Positions 19,023 through 23,209 of a stretch of 23,209 nt of DNA are shown piece after piece. Numbering within the stretch: position 1 is the first letter of the stretch; each line of letters starts with the position of its first letter. The translations under genes were made by a program, and so were the position numbers. Origin of the DNA: a virus; the IMG/VR virus record IMGVR_UViG_3300033998_000202, positions 1 through 23,209 of that record; one strand, given 5' to 3'. The notes under the pieces are model-generated. The model ran no database searches. It was given only the letters and a program-made list of their open reading frames with translations, and had not been told where the DNA came from.

Positions 19023-21077
19023 GTGTCAGTTATTGATTTAGCGACATATAGTTTTAATATAGAGTTGAACGATGAAAAATTTTCTAAGGGCATGAAGGAA
19101 GCAGAAGAAAAAGCAGAAGGTTTTAAAAGCAAAATGAGCGGTTTAACCGATTTTTTGAAGGTATCTGTTGTAGGTGGACTTGCTGCAGTTGGTACAGCTA
19201 TCGCAGGAACAATTGCAACAGGAATTAAAGCAACTGCTGATCTAGATGAGCAGATGAGCAAATTTAAAGCTTCTACAGGCGCAAACGCTCAAGATGTAGA
19301 AGAAATACGAAAATTAGCGCAGGATTTATATAAAACTAATACTGACAGCATGGAAGATATAGTAGCAACAGCAGCAGAGTTAAAGAAAAGCATGGGTTTG
19401 ACTGCGGATGAGATTAAAAAGTATCAACAGGCATACATGGACTATGCAAAAACAACAGGGCAAGCAAATACTGATGTTGTTCAAGCTATAGATGATATTA
19501 GCGATGCTTGGGGATTGACAGCCGAAGAATCCGCAAAATCGTTAGACATGCTTAAAAAATCAAACGAAGAATTCGGGACAGATTTAGTAGCGGTTCAGGA
19601 AGCCTTAAAGGGTGTTGCTCCTGCTGCGAAAGCACTAGGATTAAGTTTCGAAGAAACAAACGGAATTATGAATCTTTTTGCTTCGTCTGGCTTGGATGCA
19701 GGACAAGCAATGACAGCTTTCACATATGCAGCTAAACAAGTAAAATCACCTGAAGAATTTAGAAAACTTTTAGCTGATATCCAATCAATAAAAGACCCTA
19801 CAGAAAGAGCGCAAAAAGCAGTTGAATTGTTCGGAGCTAGAGCAGGCGTGGCAATGGCTAATGCCTTAGACGGTACGAAAAATCTACAAGATTTCATTGT
19901 GACTATGGATAGTGCAGCAGGTACGGTAACAAAAGCAAGCGCAGAATTTGATAATAACTTAAATGTTCAAATAGAATTAGCCAAAAAGCAGTTTACTGGA
20001 TTAGTGCAAGAATTGGGCGAAAAATTCATGCCTGTAATAAATGAAATTTTAAAGTGGGTAACTGCAAACATGCCTGTAATTGTAGGTTACGTTGAAAATG
20101 CAATCAATTTTATCGGAAATATATTGAATCCATTTATTCAAATAATAAAAAATATAATAGCGACTTTTTCTCAAACAGAATCTTCAACTAATACTAGTTT
20201 TAGTAATATTAAACAAATAATAACTGAAACATTAGGTTCAATACAGCAGTTTATTCAGATTTTTATTGATGCTATTAAAACATTTTGGAATAAATGGGGT
20301 GCTGATATAGTTGCATTTGCTCAGAAATATTTTATAGCATTGAAAACTAATATTGAATCAGTTTTAAACATCATAAAAGGCATATTCCAGTTTTTCACAG
20401 CGTTGTTAAAAGGCGACTGGGAAGGAATGGGAAAAGCATTAGTTAGCATTGCACAAAATTTCTGGAACTTGATAAAAAATACTTTTAATATTGCTATAGA
20501 TGCTATAAAACTAATACTTACAATAGCAGTCAATACTTTCACAACACTTGGCAAAAATATCATGAATGGGTTGTGGAAAGGCATAAAATTAATTTGGAGC
20601 AGTATTACTAGTTGGTTTTCAGATTCTTTTAATAATCTTTTCAAATGGTTTAACAATCTTGGTAAATCGTTTTATGACATTGGAGTTAACATATTCAACA
20701 GCATGTGGAATGGCTTAAAATCAGTATGGGACAACATAAAATCATGGGTTAACGATACTGTTTCCTGGCTTAAAAGCAAATTGCTTTTCTGGCAACAAAG
20801 TCAATCGAAAATGTCTAGCAATAGTAGCACTACATATACTGTACCCAGTTATGACGTAGGAACGCCATTTGTGCCTAATGACGGGCTAGCTTTTATTCAT
20901 AAGGGTGAAATGATAGTACCTGCAAAATATAATCCGTATAATTCCAACAATGAAATGAAAACAGTACAGCCTCAAACGAAAGAAACGCATTATCATTTTG
21001 AAAATTTACACATTCATGCAAATGATCCTTCTGAAATGTTCAGAAAACTAAATCAATTAATGATTCAATACGGGTGA
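19023..21077 (+). CDS. Tail tape measure protein
   Basis: A 684-residue protein starting at GTG 19023 behind AAAGGAGGGG; ATG 19021 is out of frame. The N-terminal part is the TP901-type core: a helical lead, a Gly/Ala-rich hydrophobic stretch (GGLAAVGTAIAGTIATGI, residues about 51-68), then LDEQMSKFKASTGANAQDVEE and the 'LKGVAPAAKALGLSFEETNGIMNLFASSG' region. The middle has hydrophobic helices (IIKNIIATFSQ, FIQIFIDAIKTFW), then Trp-rich amphipathic units repeated in register (MNGLWKGIKLIWSSI, MWNGLKSVWDNIKSW). The end has the common 'VGTPFVPNDGLAFIHKGEMIVPAKY' signature. At about 0.15 nm per residue it suggests a tail near 100 nm, in the normal siphovirus range. No lysozyme or peptidase domain is seen. 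Confidence 0.92.
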   Translation: MSVIDLATYSFNIELNDEKFSKGMKEAEEKAEGFKSKMSGLTDFLKVSVVGGLAAVGTAIAGTIATGIKATADLDEQMSKFKASTGANAQDVEEIRKLAQDLYKTNTDSMEDIVATAAELKKSMGLTADEIKKYQQAYMDYAKTTGQANTDVVQAIDDISDAWGLTAEESAKSLDMLKKSNEEFGTDLVAVQEALKGVAPAAKALGLSFEETNGIMNLFASSGLDAGQAMTAFTYAAKQVKSPEEFRKLLADIQSIKDPTERAQKAVELFGARAGVAMANALDGTKNLQDFIVTMDSAAGTVTKASAEFDNNLNVQIELAKKQFTGLVQELGEKFMPVINEILKWVTANMPVIVGYVENAINFIGNILNPFIQIIKNIIATFSQTESSTNTSFSNIKQIITETLGSIQQFIQIFIDAIKTFWNKWGADIVAFAQKYFIALKTNIESVLNIIKGIFQFFTALLKGDWEGMGKALVSIAQNFWNLIKNTFNIAIDAIKLILTIAVNTFTTLGKNIMNGLWKGIKLIWSSITSWFSDSFNNLFKWFNNLGKSFYDIGVNIFNSMWNGLKSVWDNIKSWVNDTVSWLKSKLLFWQQSQSKMSSNSSTTYTVPSYDVGTPFVPNDGLAFIHKGEMIVPAKYNPYNSNNEMKTVQPQTKETHYHFENLHIHANDPSEMFRKLNQLMIQYG

Positions 21078-21081
21078 TGTT

Positions 21082-21357
21082 ATGACAGCAAATTTAATTG
21101 ATTTTGTAAAATCTTTAAATAAATACATCCAGAAATTAATTGGAGAAGCAAAATATAATAAAACTGAATTTGGCGTTATTATTGGAACTAATCAAGATGG
21201 TTCTTATAAAGTCAAGATAAATGATAATATACATAATATATATGCAGTTGAAGGCTTAAACTTAGCGGTTAATGATATTGTCTTGATTGAGATAGCAAAC
21301 AATAACTTTAGTTTTAAATATATAAAATGTAAGAGACCCAAACTCAACGATTATTAG
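21082..21357 (+). CDS. Small beta-barrel-like protein at the tail tip end of the operon
   Basis: A 91-residue protein beginning 4 bases after the tape measure stop, at an ATG behind GGGTGATGTT. After an N-terminal helix (NLIDFVKSLNKYIQKLIG) the rest is predominantly strands (EFGVIIGTNQDGSYKVKIND, HNIYAVEGLNLAVNDIVLIEIANNNFSFKYIKC) in the order of an OB- or SH3-like barrel, similar to small baseplate hub proteins. I do not know the family. It holds the place where a distal tail (Dit) protein is normally found, but is far too short for a Dit protein. It may be a minimal tail-tip component. The transcript ends at the terminator that follows. Confidence 0.6.
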   Translation: MTANLIDFVKSLNKYIQKLIGEAKYNKTEFGVIIGTNQDGSYKVKINDNIHNIYAVEGLNLAVNDIVLIEIANNNFSFKYIKCKRPKLNDY

Positions 21358-21367
21358 AAAAAATTTT

Positions 21368-21403
21368 AAAGGTATTACTACGCAGCAATACCTTTATTTT
21401 TTC
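21368..21403 (+). terminator. Terminator closing the head-tail operon
   Basis: AAAGGTATT (21368-21376) pairs with AATACCTTT (21387-21395) across 10 bases, followed by ATTTTTTCTTC. It is the first strong late terminator in the structural operon. Confidence 0.8.
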
Positions 21404-21551
21404 TTCTAAAAAATTAGTATTGACTATTGTTTTACAAAAATGTAATTAAACATACATTTTGATACCCCATTTTGATTTTTGTGCCGCTAGCAAACCTATT
21501 TCTCACCGTTTGAAAAATTTTTCATAATAGATATTATTCAACTATAATGTA

Positions 21552-21560
21552 TGGTATAAT
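21552..21560 (+). promoter_or_regulatory. Extended -10 promoter of the zinc-ribbon gene
   Basis: TGGTATAAT (21552-21560) is an extended -10 box; an additional TATAAT lies at 21543-21548. No clear -35 is present. It lies about 40 bases ahead of the ATG at 21603 and gives this gene independent expression. Confidence 0.55.
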
Positions 21561-21602
21561 AAAAAAAGTATATTATAAGGTAGATTAAAGGGAGGGGTTT
21601 AA

Positions 21603-21995
21603 ATGAAATATTTTAGCGAAGATAGTAATTATATAAATGCTGAATGTGAGAAATGTAACAAAGTATTAAAAATTAAGAGAGAATATTGTAATTCTACAAA
21701 TGAAGGTTTTAAATTAAATCCTCCAATAAGATGTTTTTGTGGAAATGTTTCTGATTTTATATTTGGTGATTCCAAAAATATTGCTACTTCCTCTAATAAT
21801 ATAATATTAAAATGTCCGAGGTGTGGTTCAACTCAAATTGCAGCAGGTAATAAAGGTTTCGGACTTGGAAAAGCAGCAGCAGGAGGTTTATTATTAGGTC
21901 CCGTTGGTTTATTAGGAGGATTAATTGGTAGCAGAAAAGTTATAATTACTTGTTTAATGTGTGGAAAAAAATGGGAAGCGGGGAAAAGATATTAA
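21603..21995 (+). CDS. Zinc-ribbon protein with a Gly/Leu-rich hydrophobic loop
   Basis: A 130-residue protein with four pairs of metal-ligand Cys: Cys15/18, Cys44/46, Cys71/74 and Cys117/120. The second pair is CxC, not CxxC. Cys71/74 and Cys117/120 form one zinc ribbon split by a Gly/Leu-rich stretch (about residues 85-110, AAAGGLLLGPVGLLGGLIGS), a plan I know from widespread small Firmicute proteins of unknown role; the loop may enter or lie on a membrane. The first half may be a second metal-binding unit. The ATG follows GGGAGGGG. It has its own promoter and sits just after the terminator of the tail operon, so it is best read as cargo, not structure. Confidence 0.7.
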   Translation: MKYFSEDSNYINAECEKCNKVLKIKREYCNSTNEGFKLNPPIRCFCGNVSDFIFGDSKNIATSSNNIILKCPRCGSTQIAAGNKGFGLGKAAAGGLLLGPVGLLGGLIGSRKVIITCLMCGKKWEAGKRY

Positions 21996-22092
21996 TAAAT
22001 GTATATGTTTATTTTAGTTAATTGATTCACTATATCTTTTATTTAATATCTGAAAAACCAGATTTTAAAATACAAATGTGGGGTGTATTTAT

Positions 22093-22428
22093 ATGGATAT
22101 AATTGAAAAATGCGAATTAATAACAAGTAATTCTTTGGTATTTAATAGAGATACCGCTAAAAATGCCAAAATTGATTTAGAAATTTATAATGAAATTAAA
22201 AATGAAATAATAAGAGAACTTGAAAGTATAATAAATCCTATTATTCAAGATTATAAAAATTACGTAAAAGGTTGTTTTTATGAAAATTATCTTATGCAAC
22301 AGAATAAAATTAACCATTACGAGATTGAGAAAAAATGTAATAATGTAAAAGATAAAATTAATTTTTATCTTAAAGCATTATGTGCTATTAATAAGAAAAT
22401 CAATGAAATAACTTCAAATAATAATTAA
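22093..22428 (+). CDS. Protein of unknown function, 111 residues
   Basis: An all-helical, charged protein (ELESIINPIIQDYKNYVKG; KKCNNVKDKINFYLKALCAINKKINEI) with four Cys residues that do not form CxxC pairs and no signal peptide or membrane segment. ATG 22093 is preferred to the GTG at 22078 because the GGGG stretch at 22080-22083 then serves as ribosome site. A possible weak promoter, TTGATT (22022-22027) with TAATAT (22044-22049), precedes it. It is very AT-rich, like the preceding zinc-ribbon gene, and unlike the tail operon, and ends just before a strong terminator. I can name no family; it is probably part of the same cargo block. Confidence 0.6.
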   Translation: MDIIEKCELITSNSLVFNRDTAKNAKIDLEIYNEIKNEIIRELESIINPIIQDYKNYVKGCFYENYLMQQNKINHYEIEKKCNNVKDKINFYLKALCAINKKINEITSNNN

Positions 22429-22439
22429 TTTATAAATTT

Positions 22440-22491
22440 AAAGTACCTTTCAAGAGAACATTTTGACCTTTTGGATAAAGGTACTTTTTTT
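22440..22491 (+). terminator. Strong terminator closing the cargo block
   Basis: AAAGTACCTTT (22440-22450) pairs with AAAGGTACTTT (22477-22487), 11 bp, across a 26-base loop, followed by four further T. The inner TTT/AAA ends lengthen the U run. Confidence 0.75.
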
Positions 22492-22522
22492 ATGTCAAAA
22501 ACAAGTACAGGAGGAATTTACT

Positions 22523-22912
22523 ATGACTTACCTTGAAAGAATTAAACTTGAATTACAGGATATTACCTTTACCGATAATGAATTAAGCATACTTGCACAG
22601 GAAAACGGTATTACTAATCCTAGTGCTGATTATGACCCAACGTCAAACACCGCTAAAAGGGCGATATATTCTACTGTTTTAAGTGTACTTGAAGCAATTG
22701 CTAATAATCCAAACCTTATGAAGAACTATAAAAATGAAGATATATCTATCATGGATTTTGCCGAAAGCATACAGAACAGAATTGCACAGTTAGAACGCAA
22801 AATAAGGTTACTTCCTGCCGATGAAACAGCAGATAATATAGCAGATGGTGCAAGTTGGGTATATATTTTCGGGGAACAATACATTAATCCTGAAATTATG
22901 TCAAAGGGGTGA
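22523..22912 (+). CDS. Phage-type protein of unknown function, 129 residues
   Basis: The ATG at 22523 lies 7 bases behind AGGAGG (22510-22515); the longer frame from 22463 would begin inside the terminator. The first part (TYLERIKLELQDITFTDNELSILAQENGI) is followed by a helical core (TAKRAIYSTVLSVLEAIANNPNLMKNYKNEDISIMDFAESIQNRIAQLERKI). That plan resembles small phage connector-like proteins with 'NNP..MK.YK..D.SI..FA..L..RI..L...I', but I cannot name a family with confidence. Codon choice is less AT-extreme than in 21603-22428 and more like that of the tail operon, so this may be a late phage gene displaced by the cargo block. A terminator follows immediately. Confidence 0.65.
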   Translation: MTYLERIKLELQDITFTDNELSILAQENGITNPSADYDPTSNTAKRAIYSTVLSVLEAIANNPNLMKNYKNEDISIMDFAESIQNRIAQLERKIRLLPADETADNIADGASWVYIFGEQYINPEIMSKG

Positions 22913-22923
22913 ACGATTCATTT

Positions 22924-22959
22924 AGGGATACAAATTTTTTGTATCCCTTTAATTATTTT
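22924..22959 (+). terminator. Terminator between convergent genes
   Basis: AGGGATACAAA (22924-22934) pairs with TTTGTATCCCT (22938-22948) over a 3-base loop, followed by TTAATTATTTT. On the minus strand no T run follows, so it mainly ends the plus-strand gene at 22523-22912. Confidence 0.75.
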
Positions 22960-23209
22960 GTACACTATTTTGTTCAATTTTTAACCGATTGAGCGTACTA
23001 ATAATGTTACCTAATTGTTGATTGTTAACAGTATTTTTAAATATGCAGTCAATTGGTACATTATTTTGCACATAGGATAAGATAAGATAACTATTATTAA
23101 TTTCAGTTTTCTTTTTCAAACCAAAAGCAAAAATGCCTAATGCTAATAGTCTAGTTAGAGTAACATCTTTTTGAATTTCAGATTCAGTTTTTATTTCATA
23201 ACGTGTGAT
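22949..23209 (-). CDS. C-terminal part of a minus-strand protein with a PH-like fold pattern
   Basis: The minus-strand frame is open from the window edge to TAA at 22951-22949, giving 86 C-terminal residues. After a charged start (RYEIKTESEIQKDV) comes TLTRLLALGIFAFGLKKKTEINNSYLIL, then a strand region (YVQNNVPIDCIFKN), then a closing helix (QLGNIISTLNRLKIEQN). 'RLLALGIFAFGLKKKT...YL.I' is a pattern I know from small bacterial PH-like domain proteins, often hydrophobic and of unknown function. The gene start, and any upstream domain, lies outside. It is transcribed toward the phage genes, so it marks either cargo or the host side of the prophage border. Confidence 0.6.
   Translation of the reverse strand: MTRYEIKTESEIQKDVTLTRLLALGIFAFGLKKKTEINNSYLILSYVQNNVPIDCIFKNTVNNQQLGNIISTLNRLKIEQNSVQNN

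Overview
The window is very AT-rich and almost entirely phage-derived. It most likely comes from a temperate siphovirus-type prophage in a low-GC Firmicute (Clostridia-like). The reasons are heavy AGA/ATA/AAA codon use, strong AGGAGG ribosome binding sites with frequent TTG and GTG starts, consensus sigma-A promoters, and an SPP1/HK97-like head-tail gene order. No integrase, rRNA, tRNA, CRISPR array or intact insertion sequence is visible. Species-level identity cannot be read from this sequence.

Layout. Positions 1-700 hold the tail of a ribbon-helix-helix regulator with its terminator, a small orphan gene with its own promoter, and a hairpin terminator serving the opposite strand. Positions 701-1510 form the lysogeny switch: an Xre-type repressor on the minus strand and two back-to-back perfect TTGACA-17-TATAAT promoters, with recurring copies of an AT-rich motif that may be operator sites. 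Positions 1571-8168 are the early region. It contains a short gene with a leader peptide, a 996-residue protein that I read as a two-beta-barrel RNA polymerase of the YonO/eukaryotic-RdRp type, a large hairpin just behind it, a Cro-like HTH protein, two DUF5659-type paralogues flanking a candidate structured RNA, a winged-helix replication initiator carrying a probable replication origin inside its coding sequence, and two small genes.

Positions 8207-19021 are packaging, head and head-tail genes: small terminase, large terminase, portal, MuF-type minor head protein, scaffold, major capsid, connectors, tail terminator, major tail protein, and a pair of tail chaperones joined by a textbook -1 frameshift site. 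The tape measure follows (19023-21077). Two cargo ('moron') blocks interrupt this order. One is a secreted protein with its own promoter and terminator between the small and large terminase genes (8621-10533). The other is a zinc-ribbon protein plus an orphan gene after the tape measure (about 21358-22491). The window ends in a further phage-like gene and the 3' end of a minus-strand gene.

How the genes may work together. The repressor would silence the rightward early promoter at 1480-1508. On induction this promoter would deliver the polymerase, the Cro-like protein and the replication initiator, which would act on the iteron/AT-rich origin inside its own gene. By analogy with SPbeta YonO, the phage polymerase could then transcribe the downstream modules. 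The most notable item is this RdRp-like polymerase. Its catalytic DxDGD motif and at least six accompanying family motifs are all visible, and it sits directly under a lysogeny-switch promoter.
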